DNA from: Pannonibacter phragmitetus DSM 14782
Lineage (GTDB): Bacteria > Pseudomonadota > Alphaproteobacteria > Rhizobiales > Stappiaceae
Direction: 5' to 3'
Length of the DNA stretch: 64,000 nucleotides
Assembly (NCBI RefSeq): GCF_000382365.1
Contig: NZ_KB908215.1
Location: 806,001-870,000 of the forward strand
This document shows positions 34,974-44,286 of the stretch, piece after piece. Positions within the stretch are counted from its first letter, which is position 1, and each line of letters starts with the position of its first letter. The translations under genes were made by a program, and so were the position numbers. The notes below the pieces were generated by a model. The model ran no database searches. It was not told the origin of the DNA and was given only the letters and a program-made list of their open reading frames with translations.

Positions 34974-34993
34974 CTGTTGATTTAATAGACTTG

Positions 34994-35022
34994 TTGACAT
35001 ACCGGAATTTAAAACTCATATT
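34994..35022 (+). promoter_or_regulatory. Sigma-70-type promoter of the iron ABC operon
   Basis: TTGACA (34994-34999) and CATATT (35017-35022) are separated by 17 bp. The Irr box is centred about 30 bp upstream of the -35 box. A CTCAGG/CCTGAG hairpin lies in the leader (35031-35048). Confidence 0.65.
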
Positions 35023-35091
35023 TCGCGCGCCTCAGGTGGCCGCCTGAGACAAGTTATGCGGAATGTCATTTCTGCAGACCGGAGGATTACA

Positions 35092-36144
35092 ATGAGACTG
35101 ACGAAGATGAATTCCCTTGCCCGCACCAGCCTGCTGGCAGCACTTCTTGCTGCAACCGCTTCCACGGCTGCTGTCGCTGATGGCGAGGTGAACATCTATT
35201 CCTATCGCCAGCCCACGCTTATTCAGCCGCTGCTCGATGCCTTTACGGCAGAGACCGGCATCAAGACCAACGTCATCTTCGCCAGCGAAGGCCTGGAAGA
35301 GCGCATCGCGGCCGAGGGAGCAAACTCCCCTGCCGACGTGCTGCTGACCGTGGACATTGGCCGCCTTGATGGCGCCAAGCAGGCCGGCATCACCCAGCCG
35401 GTTGTTTCGGAAGTGGTTGCCAATGACATCCCGGCTGCGTTCCGTGATCCGGAAGGCCACTGGATCGGCCTGACGTCGCGTGCCCGTATCGTTTATGCCT
35501 CGAAGGACCGCGTCGCACAGGACACGATCACCTATGAGGAACTGGCCGACCCGAAGTGGAAGGGCAAGATCTGCACCCGTTCGGGCCAGCACGTCTACAC
35601 CATTGGTCTCGTCGCTTCGATGATCGCCAACAAGGGTACTGAAGAGACCGAAAAGTGGCTGGTTGGCCTGCGCGACAATCTCGCCCGCAAGCCGGCCGGC
35701 AACGACCGGTCCCAGGTTCAGAGCATCATGAATGGCGAGTGCGATCTGGCACTTGGCAACACCTATTACATGGGTGCCATGATGAACAACGAGAAGGAGC
35801 CGGAACAGAAGGAATGGGCCGCTTCTGCCAAGATTCTGTTCCCGAACGCCGCTGACCGCGGCGCACATGTCAACATCTCCGGCGTCGTGATGGCCAAGAA
35901 TGCGCCGAACAAGGACAATGCGGTCAAGCTGATCGAGTTCCTGACCACCGGCCAGGCCCAGAAGATCTATGCCGAGGCGAACTTCGAATATCCGGTGACC
36001 CCGGGTGTGGAGCCGTCCGATCTGGTCAAGTCCTGGGGCGAACTGAAGGCTGACAGCCTGCCGCTCTCGGAAGTGGCGAAGTTCCGCAAGGAAGCCAGTG
36101 AGCTGGTAGACAAGGTTGCCTTCGACGAAGGCCCGAAGTCCTGA
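35092..36144 (+). CDS. fbpA: Fe(3+) ABC transporter periplasmic binding protein (FbpA/FutA type)
   Basis: This 350-residue exported protein delivers ferric iron to an inner-membrane transporter. Residues 1-29 are a signal peptide (cleavage near AVA/DGEVN). The mature protein starts GEVNIYSYRQPTLIQPLLDA, the family signature. Candidate iron ligands include the YxxxxxxY-like tyrosines in GNTYYMGAMM near residue 225. Blocks such as SPADVLLTVDIGRLDGAKQA and GLTSRARIVYASKDRV fit FutA/IdiA/FbpA. GGAGG stands 6 nt before ATG 35092; the frame extension to 35056 is not used. An Irr box and good promoter precede it, and the permease gene follows after a strong hairpin. Confidence 0.9.
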   Translation: MRLTKMNSLARTSLLAALLAATASTAAVADGEVNIYSYRQPTLIQPLLDAFTAETGIKTNVIFASEGLEERIAAEGANSPADVLLTVDIGRLDGAKQAGITQPVVSEVVANDIPAAFRDPEGHWIGLTSRARIVYASKDRVAQDTITYEELADPKWKGKICTRSGQHVYTIGLVASMIANKGTEETEKWLVGLRDNLARKPAGNDRSQVQSIMNGECDLALGNTYYMGAMMNNEKEPEQKEWAASAKILFPNAADRGAHVNISGVVMAKNAPNKDNAVKLIEFLTTGQAQKIYAEANFEYPVTPGVEPSDLVKSWGELKADSLPLSEVAKFRKEASELVDKVAFDEGPKS

Positions 36145-36169
36145 CCGCCTGACCTGGGCTGATCAAGAG

Positions 36170-36197
36170 GGGTGCCGGAAGATTATTTCCGGCACCC
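36170..36197 (+). terminator. Hairpin between fbpA and fbpB (attenuator or mRNA-stability element)
   Basis: GGGTGCCGGAA (36170-36180) and TTCCGGCACCC (36187-36197) form an 11-bp perfect stem. No T tract follows, so partial termination or 3'-end protection that keeps binding-protein mRNA above permease mRNA is likely. Confidence 0.65.
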
Positions 36198-36280
36198 TGC
36201 TTGCATTTGCCGTCCCGTGATGTGCTATGACGCGGCGTGAAGATGCCGGTCCATCCAGAAGAGCCCCGACAAGAGCGCGC

Positions 36281-37957
36281 ATGAACGCAGCCCCCAGAAA
36301 AGACCGGATCTGGCTGACCTCAGCCATTCTTTCCGCTGTCATGATCCTCATGCCTGTCGCGGCGCTGTTCCTGATGGCGCTGGGGTCTTCCGGTGGCAGC
36401 TGGGGCCATCTGATCTCCACTGTCCTGCCGCGCGCCCTGCAGACGACCGCCCTGCTGCTGCTGGGTGTCGGCATCCTGACCGGGGTGACGGGCGTCATCA
36501 CCGCATGGCTTGTCACCATGTGCCGCTTTCCCGGACGTCGCCTGTTTGACTGGGCGCTGCTGATCCCGCTGGCCGTGCCGACCTACATCATCGCCTTTGC
36601 CTATGTGGACGTGATGGCCTATTCCGGCCCCGTGCAGAGCACGCTCAGGGCCATCTTCGGCTTCCGCACGGCGCGGGACTACTGGTTCCCCGAGATCCGC
36701 TCGCTGGGCGGCGCCATCTTCGTGATGAGCGCGGTGCTCTACCCCTATGTCTATCTCTCGGCCCGGGCGAGCTTCCTGCTGCAATCCGCCAGCGCATTGG
36801 ACGTGGGGCGCACGCTGGGGGCCGGGCCTCTGCGGCTTTTCCTGCGCGTTGCCCTGCCGCTGTCGCGTCCGGCCATTGCCGCCGGCATCGCCCTTGCCCT
36901 GATGGAATGCCTCAACGACATCGGCGCCGTCACTTTCTTCGGCGTGCGGACGCTGACCTTCTCGATCTATGACACCTGGCTGAACCGCTCCAACCTGGCC
37001 GGAGCCGCGCAGCTTGCCTGCGCGATGCTGATCATCGTCGTGATCCTGCTGGCGCTTGAGCGCCGCGCCCGGCGGCATCTGCGCTTCGACAGCAGCCGGG
37101 GCAAGCACCACGCCCCGGCGCGGTACCAGCTCACCGGCCTGCGGGCGCTGCTGGCCATCTCCGTCTGCGCCCTTCCCGTGGTGCTCGGCTTCATCGTCCC
37201 CGCGAGCATGCTGGCCGGACAGGCGTTCCGCCGCCTTGAGCAGGCACAGGATCCGGCATTCCTGCTGGCGGTGCGCAACAGCGTGGTGATGGCGCTCATC
37301 GCCTCAAGCCTCATCACCGGCCTAGCCATCACGCTTGTCTATGCAGCAAGGCTGCACAAGTCGAAGCTGCTGTATATGAGCGGCCGCATCGCTTCGATCG
37401 GTTATGCAGTGCCGGGCACGGTTCTGGCCGTCGGCATTCTCATTCCGCTCGCCAGCCTCGACAACACCATTGACGCGATGATGAAGCAGATGTTCGGCTT
37501 CGGCACCGGACTGCTGCTGATCGGGTCCGGAACCGCACTCGTCTACGCCTATCTCTGCCGTTTTCTCGCGGTGGCGCATGGACAGGTGGAAGGCGGCTTC
37601 GGCAAGATCTCGCCCAACCTCGACATGGCAGCGCGCACGCTGGGGCGCGGTTCAACGCGCATTCTGGGCGAAGTGCACATGCCGCTGCTGCGCCCGGTGC
37701 TGCTGTCGGCGCTGCTCATCACCTTTGTTGACTGCATGAAGGAACTGCCCGCAACGATCCTGCTGCGGCCGTTCAACTTCAACACCCTGGCGACGAGCGT
37801 CTACGAAGCGGCGTCGCGCGAGGCCTTCGAAGAGGCAGCCCTGCCGGCTCTGGCGATCGTCTTGACGGGGCTTGTTCCGGTGATCCTGCTGGCCAGCACC
37901 AGCGCGCGCAGCTTCCGGCAGAGCATCAGCAAGCGGGGGCTTGCGTCCACGTCTTAA
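36281..37957 (+). CDS. fbpB: Fe(3+) ABC transporter fused permease
   Basis: This 558-residue inner-membrane protein contains two tandem BPD_transp_1 permease domains (about residues 55-260 and 320-540), typical of FbpB/SfuB ferric permeases. Each carries an EAA-type loop: ALDVGRTLGAGPLRLFLRVA in the first half and LDMAARTLGRGSTRILGEVH in the second. About twelve membrane helices are expected. ATG 36281 was preferred to an upstream in-frame ATG (36227) because the family begins near NAAPRKDRIWLTSA. No ATPase (fbpC) follows: the next gene is on the other strand. The transporter must therefore use an ATPase encoded elsewhere. Confidence 0.9.
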   Translation: MNAAPRKDRIWLTSAILSAVMILMPVAALFLMALGSSGGSWGHLISTVLPRALQTTALLLLGVGILTGVTGVITAWLVTMCRFPGRRLFDWALLIPLAVPTYIIAFAYVDVMAYSGPVQSTLRAIFGFRTARDYWFPEIRSLGGAIFVMSAVLYPYVYLSARASFLLQSASALDVGRTLGAGPLRLFLRVALPLSRPAIAAGIALALMECLNDIGAVTFFGVRTLTFSIYDTWLNRSNLAGAAQLACAMLIIVVILLALERRARRHLRFDSSRGKHHAPARYQLTGLRALLAISVCALPVVLGFIVPASMLAGQAFRRLEQAQDPAFLLAVRNSVVMALIASSLITGLAITLVYAARLHKSKLLYMSGRIASIGYAVPGTVLAVGILIPLASLDNTIDAMMKQMFGFGTGLLLIGSGTALVYAYLCRFLAVAHGQVEGGFGKISPNLDMAARTLGRGSTRILGEVHMPLLRPVLLSALLITFVDCMKELPATILLRPFNFNTLATSVYEAASREAFEEAALPALAIVLTGLVPVILLASTSARSFRQSISKRGLASTS

Positions 37958-37986
37958 GGAAAGGCCGCCACGAGCAGCCGCCTCCG

Positions 37987-40182
37987 TCACGCCGCGTGAA
38001 TGGCCGCCCCGCCCGCGTTTTCCATGGACAAGTTGGTGGACGGCGTCAGGGCGGACAGATCTTCACAACCCTCCCCCTCATGCGCGGCCCGCCACTTGAT
38101 GAAGGTGTCAGCCGCCATCGGCTTGCCAAGCAGATAGCCCTGCACCGTCTTGCAGCCGGACAGGCGCAGGAAGTCGAGCTGGAACTCGGTCTCGACCCCT
38201 TCTGCCACCACGTCATAGTCAAGGCTTTGTGCCATGGCCAGAATGGTCTGGACGATGGCACGATTGCTCTTGTCCTCGCCAAGGCCGGCCACGAAGGAGC
38301 GGTCGATCTTGAACGTGTCGAAGTGCATCCGCTGAAGATGGGCAAGGCTGGAATAGCCGGTGCCGAAGTCATCAATGGCAAAGCGGATCCCGGCCATGCG
38401 CAGGCGCTCTGTCGCACTGCGCACACGCTCCGGATCGGCCATGGCAACGCTTTCCGTAACTTCCAGCTCAAGAAGCGAAGGCGGGAAGCCCGTCCGGTCC
38501 AGAATCTCCAGCACACGTGAGGGGAACTCTGGCCATTCCAGCTGACGCATCGAGACATTGACCGCCAGGGACAGCCCCCTGCCCTGATCAAGCCACTCCC
38601 GTCCCTGACGGCAGGCAAGCTCCAGAACCCTGTCGCCGAGGCGCAGGATCAATCCCGTTTCCTCGGCAATAGCGATGAAGGCTGCCGGTGTCAGCAGCCC
38701 GCGCTCCGGGTGGTTCCAGCGCGCAAGAGCTTCCGCCCCCGTCACCTCGCCGGTCGCCGCGGAGACTTTCGGCTGGAAGAACACGGTTATCTGGCCGGCG
38801 GCGAGCGCCATTGGCAATTCGGCTTCCAGAGCAAGCCGTTCCTGTGCCTTCACATCTGCAGCGATCTGGCCAAAGGTGAAGCAGTTGCTGCCACCGGAGT
38901 TTTTCGCCGCGTACATGGCGATGTCGGCATTCTTGAGAATGGCGCTGAAGTCCCGTCCATTGGAGGGGAAGTTTGCAATCCCGATGCTCGCGCCGATGGA
39001 CAGCTGCAGCCCGTTGACATCGCAAGGTTCTTCCACGGCCTTCAGGATTTCGCCAGCCAGCGCCAGGATCTCCTCCCGCCTGTCCTCTCCGGCAGGATAG
39101 ATCAGCGCAAACTCGTCACCGCCCAACCGCGCCAGATAACGGATCTGCATGCCGTAACCAGCCGTAAACCCGGTCTCGGAACGCCCGAAGGTTTGCAGAA
39201 CCGTTTCAAAGCGCGACGCCACTTCGCGCAGGAGAATATCGCCGCATTCATGACCGTAGCTGTCATTGATGCGCTTGAAGCGGTCAAGGTCGATGAACAT
39301 CACCGTCAGCGGCCGCGGACTGCCATCGGCCTGCCGCATGTATCGGGCGAAATGCTGGCGGAAAGCTTCCCGGTTGGGCAGGCCGGTGACGGAATCGGTG
39401 AAGGCCAGCTTGTTGATCTGCTCCATGTTGGAGCTGATCTCACTCACCATGTCCCGGTAGGCGCGGGCCAGAACGCCGATCTCGTCGGTGCGCTCGACCG
39501 GGAACTTCACATCGAACTCCCCGGCACACACCTGATGGGCAATGGACGTCAGGCGCTTGATCGGCTTCAGAAAACCACTGCCGAAGTGCAGCAGCACGGG
39601 AACGGCAACAGCCAGGAGGCAGACCGACACAATGGCATTGCGCAGCCAGATGCTGTGCAACTGGCTGGAGATGGCCGTCCGTTCAACCGAAACCAGAACG
39701 GCACCAGCCACTGCAGCGCCATCGGTGGACCAGACCGGCATGGCAACCGAAATGCGCCCTGTCTCGACGAGTACCTGATCTTCCTCGGCGGAATAAGCCG
39801 CCAGAAGCAGCGGATTGACCTCCTGCTGGTCGAAAATTCCGGTTTTCGGGTCAGAATCGACCAGGATCGTCCGGCGCGGGTCCCAGACATAGGCCTGCTG
39901 CACCAGACCGCTGGCCGCGATGCTTTCAAGTTCCTGGGAAAGGATCAGATAGTGATGGTTGGCCAGTTGCGGCACCGCGAGCCGGCTGACGGTAGCCCCA
40001 ATAGAATGCACATGAGCGACGGACTTCGTCTGCTCATCCTGATAGTCGAGAACACTGGCTGTCACCAATGTAATGGCCGTCAGGCACGCAAACAGCAGTA
40101 CCACGAACAGCGTAAACCGCATTCGCAGCCCAAACCGCTGGCCCGTTCGCCGCTTCCACGCCTTGCCCAGTGCGAGTGCCAT
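37987..40182 (-). CDS. Membrane GGDEF-EAL protein (cyclic-di-GMP turnover)
   Basis: This 731-residue protein has a membrane helix at ~22-44, a periplasmic sensor loop, a second helix at ~180-202 and a HAMP domain (~205-255). It then has GGDEF (~265-430) and EAL (~450-700) domains. The GGDEF active site RLGGDEFALIY is intact. The EAL site keeps AEALARW, NVS, ELEVTES, DDFGTGYSS, FKIDRSF and VAEGVETE, so both synthesis and breakdown of c-di-GMP are chemically possible. The sensor domain (SIGATVSRLAVPQLANHHYL onwards) resembles CHASE8-like periplasmic domains, which is uncertain. It is monocistronic and on the opposite strand to fbpB. Confidence 0.93.
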   Translation of the reverse strand: MALALGKAWKRRTGQRFGLRMRFTLFVVLLFACLTAITLVTASVLDYQDEQTKSVAHVHSIGATVSRLAVPQLANHHYLILSQELESIAASGLVQQAYVWDPRRTILVDSDPKTGIFDQQEVNPLLLAAYSAEEDQVLVETGRISVAMPVWSTDGAAVAGAVLVSVERTAISSQLHSIWLRNAIVSVCLLAVAVPVLLHFGSGFLKPIKRLTSIAHQVCAGEFDVKFPVERTDEIGVLARAYRDMVSEISSNMEQINKLAFTDSVTGLPNREAFRQHFARYMRQADGSPRPLTVMFIDLDRFKRINDSYGHECGDILLREVASRFETVLQTFGRSETGFTAGYGMQIRYLARLGGDEFALIYPAGEDRREEILALAGEILKAVEEPCDVNGLQLSIGASIGIANFPSNGRDFSAILKNADIAMYAAKNSGGSNCFTFGQIAADVKAQERLALEAELPMALAAGQITVFFQPKVSAATGEVTGAEALARWNHPERGLLTPAAFIAIAEETGLILRLGDRVLELACRQGREWLDQGRGLSLAVNVSMRQLEWPEFPSRVLEILDRTGFPPSLLELEVTESVAMADPERVRSATERLRMAGIRFAIDDFGTGYSSLAHLQRMHFDTFKIDRSFVAGLGEDKSNRAIVQTILAMAQSLDYDVVAEGVETEFQLDFLRLSGCKTVQGYLLGKPMAADTFIKWRAAHEGEGCEDLSALTPSTNLSMENAGGAAIHAA

Positions 40183-40450
40183 CGTTCCCCGGCCAATCCC
40201 GTCGCATTACCCAACCCCACAAGTCGCATGATCTCATGAAAAGTTATCATTGCGATTGACGGTCTAGAGAAAAATGCGGATCGGCAGGAAACCATGATGG
40301 CTGCTTATTCAGCTAATGAAAGGCGACGGAATGCGGCGGCAGCCAACGGAAAGCTGATTGAAATGAGGATTTCGTGACCAGTATTGCCATTAACAAATGG
40401 CGCAGTTGAGCCGGTTGAGGTCAATGATACGGCCCGATTTGGCACATTTG
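40183..40450. other. Intergenic region upstream of the GGDEF-EAL gene
   Basis: It holds the promoter region of the minus-strand GGDEF-EAL gene. I see no additional gene or structured element apart from the terminator at 40451. Confidence 0.5.
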
Positions 40451-40486
40451 GAAACACCCGGATGACCTGCGTCATCCGGGTGTTTC
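40451..40486 (-). terminator. Strong hairpin terminator of the scoAB operon
   Basis: GAAACACCCGGATGAC (40451-40466) pairs perfectly with GTCATCCGGGTGTTTC (40471-40486) over a 4-nt loop. It follows the scoB stop at 40524 by 37 bp. Its ends give short T runs on both strands, so it may work in both directions. Confidence 0.85.
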
Positions 40487-40523
40487 CTGCTGTTCTCAAG
40501 CTTCCAGCTGAAAGCTGGTCACA

Positions 40524-41153
40524 TCAGGCAACGAGTGCCGCTTCTGTCGCAGCCTTGACCTCATCAAGGGTCACGCCGGAGGCCAGTTCCACCAGATGCA
40601 GGCCATCCTCCTTCACGTCAAAGACGCCAAGGTTGGTGATGATCCGGTCGACACAGCCAACGCCGGTCAGCGGCAGGCTGCAGGCCTTGAGCAGCTTGCT
40701 TTCGCCAGCCTTGGAGGTGTGGTCCATCAGCACGATGACGCGCTTGACGCCCGCCACCAGATCCATGGCGCCGCCCATGCCCTTGACCATCTTGCCCGGG
40801 ATCATCCAGTTGGCGAGATCGCCCTTCTCCGACACTTCCATGGCGCCCAGGATCGACAGGTCGATATGGCCGCCGCGGATCATGCCGAAGCTGTCGGCGG
40901 AGGAGAAGTAGCTGGTGTGCGGCAGCTCGGTGATCGTCTGCTTTCCGGCATTGATCAGGTCGGCATCGACCTCGTCATCCGTGGGGAACGGCCCCATGCC
41001 GAGCATGCCGTTCTCCGACTGCAGGGTCACGTGGACACCTTCAGGAATATAGTTCGAAACCAGCGTCGGGATGCCGATGCCGAGGTTGACGTAAAAGCCG
41101 TCTTCCAGTTCCTGCGCGGCCCTCTGGGCCATTTCTTCACGAGTCCAGGCCAT
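40524..41153 (-). CDS. scoB: 3-oxoacid CoA-transferase subunit B
   Basis: This 209-residue subunit carries the catalytic glutamate Glu47 in [12 protein letters not shown] that forms the enzyme-CoA thioester. Other family blocks are [40 protein letters not shown] and [20 protein letters not shown]. With subunit A it moves CoA from succinyl-CoA to acetoacetate (SCOT) or a related 3-oxoacid, which fits use of ketone bodies or PHB breakdown products. GGGGAG precedes the ATG, and 14 bp separate it from scoA. Other acceptors (for example 3-oxoadipate, PcaJ) are possible, but no aromatic pathway genes are nearby. Confidence 0.92.
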   Translation of the reverse strand: MAWTREEMAQRAAQELEDGFYVNLGIGIPTLVSNYIPEGVHVTLQSENGMLGMGPFPTDDEVDADLINAGKQTITELPHTSYFSSADSFGMIRGGHIDLSILGAMEVSEKGDLANWMIPGKMVKGMGGAMDLVAGVKRVIVLMDHTSKAGESKLLKACSLPLTGVGCVDRIITNLGVFDVKEDGLHLVELASGVTLDEVKAATEAALVA

Positions 41154-41167
41154 CTATCCAACTCCCC

Positions 41168-41863
41168 TCAGGCTGCACGCGTGGTGCGCTTCTCGATGCG
41201 CTTTTCAAAAGTGCCGCAGATGATGCGGTCAACGAAGATGCCGGGGGTGTGGATCTGGTCCGGGTCCAGTTCGCCCACCTCGACGATCTCCTCGACCTCC
41301 ACCAGCGTCTTGCGGCCAGCCGTCGCCATCATCGGATTGAAGTTGCGCGCGGTCTTGCGGTAGATGAGGTTGCCTTCCTTGTCGGCCTTCCAGGCCTTGA
41401 CGAGGGAAACATCGGCGATGAGGCCGGTTTCCAGAATGTAGGTCTCGCCGTTGAAGTCCTTGTGCTCCTTGCCCTCGGCAATCAGCGTGCCGACACCGGT
41501 CTTGGTGTAGAAGCCGGGGATGCCCGCCCCGCCAGCACGGATGCGCTCGGCCAGGGTGCCCTGCGGATTGAACTCCAGCTCCAGTTCGCCATTGAGATAC
41601 TGGCGCTCGAAGGTGGCATTCTCGCCCACGTAGGAGGAGATCATCTTGCGGATCTGGCGGGTCTGCAGCAGCAGGCCGAGGCCGAAGTCATCCACGCCCG
41701 CATTGTTGGAAATGGCGGTAATATCCTTCGTGCCGCTGTCGCGCAGGGCCGTGATGAGATTTTCCGGGATACCGCAGAGGCCGAAACCACCGGCCATGAT
41801 GGTCATTCCGTCAAACACAAGCCCCTCGAGGGCGGCCTTTGCGTTCGGGTACACCTTGTTCAT
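41168..41863 (-). CDS. scoA: 3-oxoacid CoA-transferase subunit A
   Basis: This 231-residue subunit binds the CoA ester. Typical motifs are [20 protein letters not shown] (the G-rich oxyanion loop), [36 protein letters not shown] and [20 protein letters not shown]. The C-terminus [20 protein letters not shown] is also conserved. The start [12 protein letters not shown] at 41863 has GGAG 9 nt upstream; an earlier in-frame start at 41896 is not needed. It is the first gene of the scoAB operon. The product acts in the cytoplasm, probably channelling acetoacetate into acetyl-CoA metabolism with a thiolase. Confidence 0.92.
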   Translation of the reverse strand: MNKVYPNAKAALEGLVFDGMTIMAGGFGLCGIPENLITALRDSGTKDITAISNNAGVDDFGLGLLLQTRQIRKMISSYVGENATFERQYLNGELELEFNPQGTLAERIRAGGAGIPGFYTKTGVGTLIAEGKEHKDFNGETYILETGLIADVSLVKAWKADKEGNLIYRKTARNFNPMMATAGRKTLVEVEEIVEVGELDPDQIHTPGIFVDRIICGTFEKRIEKRTTRAA

Positions 41864-42122
41864 CGTTGTCTCCTCAAGTCTGGCCATGGCCCTCAAGCCC
41901 TGCCCGGCACAGCGCGCGCGCGCTCACGGCAGTCCTCCCGCAGCCCCGGCCGCACCGGACAGTCCGGTTCGGCCCTCTGGCCAGGTTGCAACGCAACAAG
42001 ACTAAGATTTTCGGCAGGCGTCAACTGGCAGAAAGGCTGGAACGGCTTTTCCCGCCCCATCAGGCAGGTGAAAGTCATGAGACATTTCAGAAGGCGGCGC
42101 ATCCGGATGGAAAGCGCAGGTC

Positions 42123-43271
42123 CTATTCATCCGCCCCGGACTGGGCCCTCGTCTCGGAGCGCAGACGGCGGGCAATGCGTTTCAGGCGCCGGAGGGCGAG
42201 ATAGGCGCTGCCTGCCGCCGTGAGCGCCCGCTCAAAATACAGCGTCTCGACTGGGTCGCCTCCAAAGCGCTGCTTGTAGAACTGGACGCCCGCACCAAAG
42301 CACAGCTCGTTGTAGCCTGAGGCTTCCGCCCATTCGATCAGCTTGGCAAAGAGCACCAGCCCTGGCGAGAACCGGTGCCATTTTGCATCTCCCATGGAGA
42401 TGAGTGTCGCGCTGACCATGCTGTTGTGGCACAGAACGCAGATGGCCCCGGCGATTTCACCATCCTGCGCCTGGAGGGCAAAGACCTCGACAGGCCCTTC
42501 CAGCAGGTCATCGTAGTAACGTCCTTGCGAGGCATCCTGCTCCAGCAGGTTCGCCCAGCCCTTTTCCGCAAAGCGCAGCGCTCTCTGGCGGCGCAATTCC
42601 CGCAGGAAGTCAGCCTTCTGCTCCACGCCACCGGCCTGAACGAAGCTTACACCCTCGGCCTGCAGCTTGCGGTACTTGCCCCGCGCCTCCTTGTAGACCG
42701 ACCTCTTGCGCCAGCCACCGGCGCCATAGCCGCCTTCGAGGTCCAGAACATATGTCGGTTCGGCTTCGGGCTGGCGCAGCACATGAAACAGCGGGTTGGG
42801 AAAGCCACTGATGCGCGGCGGCATCTTGGCAAAGCGGACCAGATCCACATCGCGCAGTGCCTCGTCGATCAACGGCCAGACGGCTCCGCCCTCGAAAGGC
42901 TGAAACGGTGCTTCGCTGGCAAGTACGGGCGCGCAAAGATCGGCCAGATCAAAGTCGGGCATACCGCCGATCCGCAACGGACCGCGGCGGGAGACCATCA
43001 GGGGAACCAGCATCCGGGTACGGCCGGTCACCGCATCGCGCACCTCCAGAAGGCGCATCTGCGCGCCCGATGAGGCCGCCACATGGCGGTTAAGGGCGTC
43101 CAGCACGTCCGGGCGCTGAAATGCGGTGGCAATGGCATTTCCCGGAAGAGAGGCAAACAGACGCCCCAGCAGAGGCCGTGTGACCTCCCGGTGGAGGACG
43201 CCACGAACGCCGCTCGCTGCCTCAACAGCAGCCGAGCCCAAGATCTGCGGCTCCGCGGAAACGCTCTCCAC
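42123..43271 (-). CDS. GNAT-fold acetyltransferase-like protein (CelD/FemAB-like)
   Basis: This 382-residue protein resembles the Acetyltransf_6 / CelD group with two GNAT-like halves. The conserved second half has YKEARGKYRKLQAEGVSFVQ, FLRELRRQRALRFAEKGWAN, EIAGAICVLCHNSMVSATLI, and RFSPGLVLFAKLIEWAEASG, ending GYNELCFGAGVQFYKQRFGG. Such proteins are often encoded with polysaccharide or cellulose genes, but none is adjacent here. I chose GTG 43271 because AGGAG lies 6 nt upstream; the frame extends eight codons to another GTG at 43295 that lacks a ribosome site. It is soluble and cytoplasmic. The substrate is unknown. Confidence 0.8.
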   Translation of the reverse strand: MESVSAEPQILGSAAVEAASGVRGVLHREVTRPLLGRLFASLPGNAIATAFQRPDVLDALNRHVAASSGAQMRLLEVRDAVTGRTRMLVPLMVSRRGPLRIGGMPDFDLADLCAPVLASEAPFQPFEGGAVWPLIDEALRDVDLVRFAKMPPRISGFPNPLFHVLRQPEAEPTYVLDLEGGYGAGGWRKRSVYKEARGKYRKLQAEGVSFVQAGGVEQKADFLRELRRQRALRFAEKGWANLLEQDASQGRYYDDLLEGPVEVFALQAQDGEIAGAICVLCHNSMVSATLISMGDAKWHRFSPGLVLFAKLIEWAEASGYNELCFGAGVQFYKQRFGGDPVETLYFERALTAAGSAYLALRRLKRIARRLRSETRAQSGADE

Positions 43272-43407
43272 CCGGAACTCCTGATACGCAAACACATGAA
43301 ACAGGCCGAATCCAATACAGCGGACCCGGTGTGCAGGAGTTTAGGGAAGAATTCTAAAGCAACCCTTCATGCACCGGGCACCCGGCGCGATTTCAGACAG
43401 CAGGCAG

Positions 43408-43441
43408 TAGGTATCACCCCGGATGATCTGCCGCCCGGGAT
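43408..43441 (-). terminator. Imperfect hairpin after potI
   Basis: TCACCCCGG and CCGGGATGA pair with one mismatch about 20 bp past the potI stop on the minus strand. It may end the polyamine-transport operon; support is weak. Confidence 0.35.
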
Positions 43442-43461
43442 GACTTCAGCCTCAAGGATGG

Positions 43462-44286
43462 TCAGCCCTTTGCCGCGATCGCCCGGCGCTGGTCACGCTC
43501 GCGCTGCAGCTCGCTGCGCCGCGTCAGAACCGAAGTGGCGATGACGACGGCGGTCACAATGGTCACCAGGATCGTGCAGACCGCATTGATTTCCGGCGTT
43601 ACGCCGAGGCGCACCTGCGAATAGATCTTCATCGGCAGCGTCGTGGCGCCAGGCCCCGTGGTGAAACTGGCGATCACCAGATCATCCAGTGACAGGGTGA
43701 AGGCCAGCATCCAGCCGGCAATGACACCCGGCAGGATCAGCGGCAGGGTGATGACGAAGAAGGTGCGAGCGGGCGGACAGCCGAGATCCTGCGCGGCTTC
43801 CTCCAGCGAGCGGTCAAACCCGACAAGGCGCGACTGCACCACCACCGCCACATAGCAGGCGGCGAACGTGGTGTGGGCCAGCATGATTGTCCAGAAACCG
43901 CGCGCCTGATCGATGGCCACGAAGAGCAGCAGCAGCGACAGGCCGAGGATGACTTCCGGCATCACCAGCGGAGCGAAGATCATGCCCGAGAACAGCGTGC
44001 GGCCCGGGAACCGGCCGAAACGCACCAGAACAAGGGCCGCGAGCGTGCCAACAATGGTAGCGAAGGTCGCGGAGAGAAAGGCCACCCGCAAGGTAACTCC
44101 GGCCGCTTCCAGAAGCTGCTGATTGTTCATCAGCTCCGCATACCACTTGGTCGAAAACCCGCCCCAGACGGTCACAAGACGCGACTCGTTGAAGGAGAAG
44201 ACAACCAGAATGACGATCGGCAGGTAGAGGAAGGAAAACCCCAGAACCAGCGATGTGACGTTGAACCAGGAGGGACCGTTTCTCAT
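43462..44286 (-). CDS. potI: Putrescine/spermidine ABC transporter permease (PotI/PotC type)
   Basis: This 274-residue permease has six predicted helices and one BPD_transp_1 domain. The EAA loop is SLEEAAQDLGCPPARTFFVI. GFSFLYLPIVILVVFSFNES and FSLDDLVIASFTTGPGATTL-like segments are typical of PotC/PotI. The start overlaps the potH stop by 4 bp (ATGA), so translation is coupled. It is the last gene of potFGHI, which imports putrescine. Together with the two gamma-glutamylpolyamine ligases nearby it supplies polyamine catabolism. Confidence 0.9.
   Translation of the reverse strand: MRNGPSWFNVTSLVLGFSFLYLPIVILVVFSFNESRLVTVWGGFSTKWYAELMNNQQLLEAAGVTLRVAFLSATFATIVGTLAALVLVRFGRFPGRTLFSGMIFAPLVMPEVILGLSLLLLFVAIDQARGFWTIMLAHTTFAACYVAVVVQSRLVGFDRSLEEAAQDLGCPPARTFFVITLPLILPGVIAGWMLAFTLSLDDLVIASFTTGPGATTLPMKIYSQVRLGVTPEINAVCTILVTIVTAVVIATSVLTRRSELQRERDQRRAIAAKG

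Noticed and set aside
34970-35030. RirA-type iron-responsive element before fbpA
   Set aside because: No TGA-N9-TCA palindrome of the RirA type is present; the clear inverted repeat is the Irr type.
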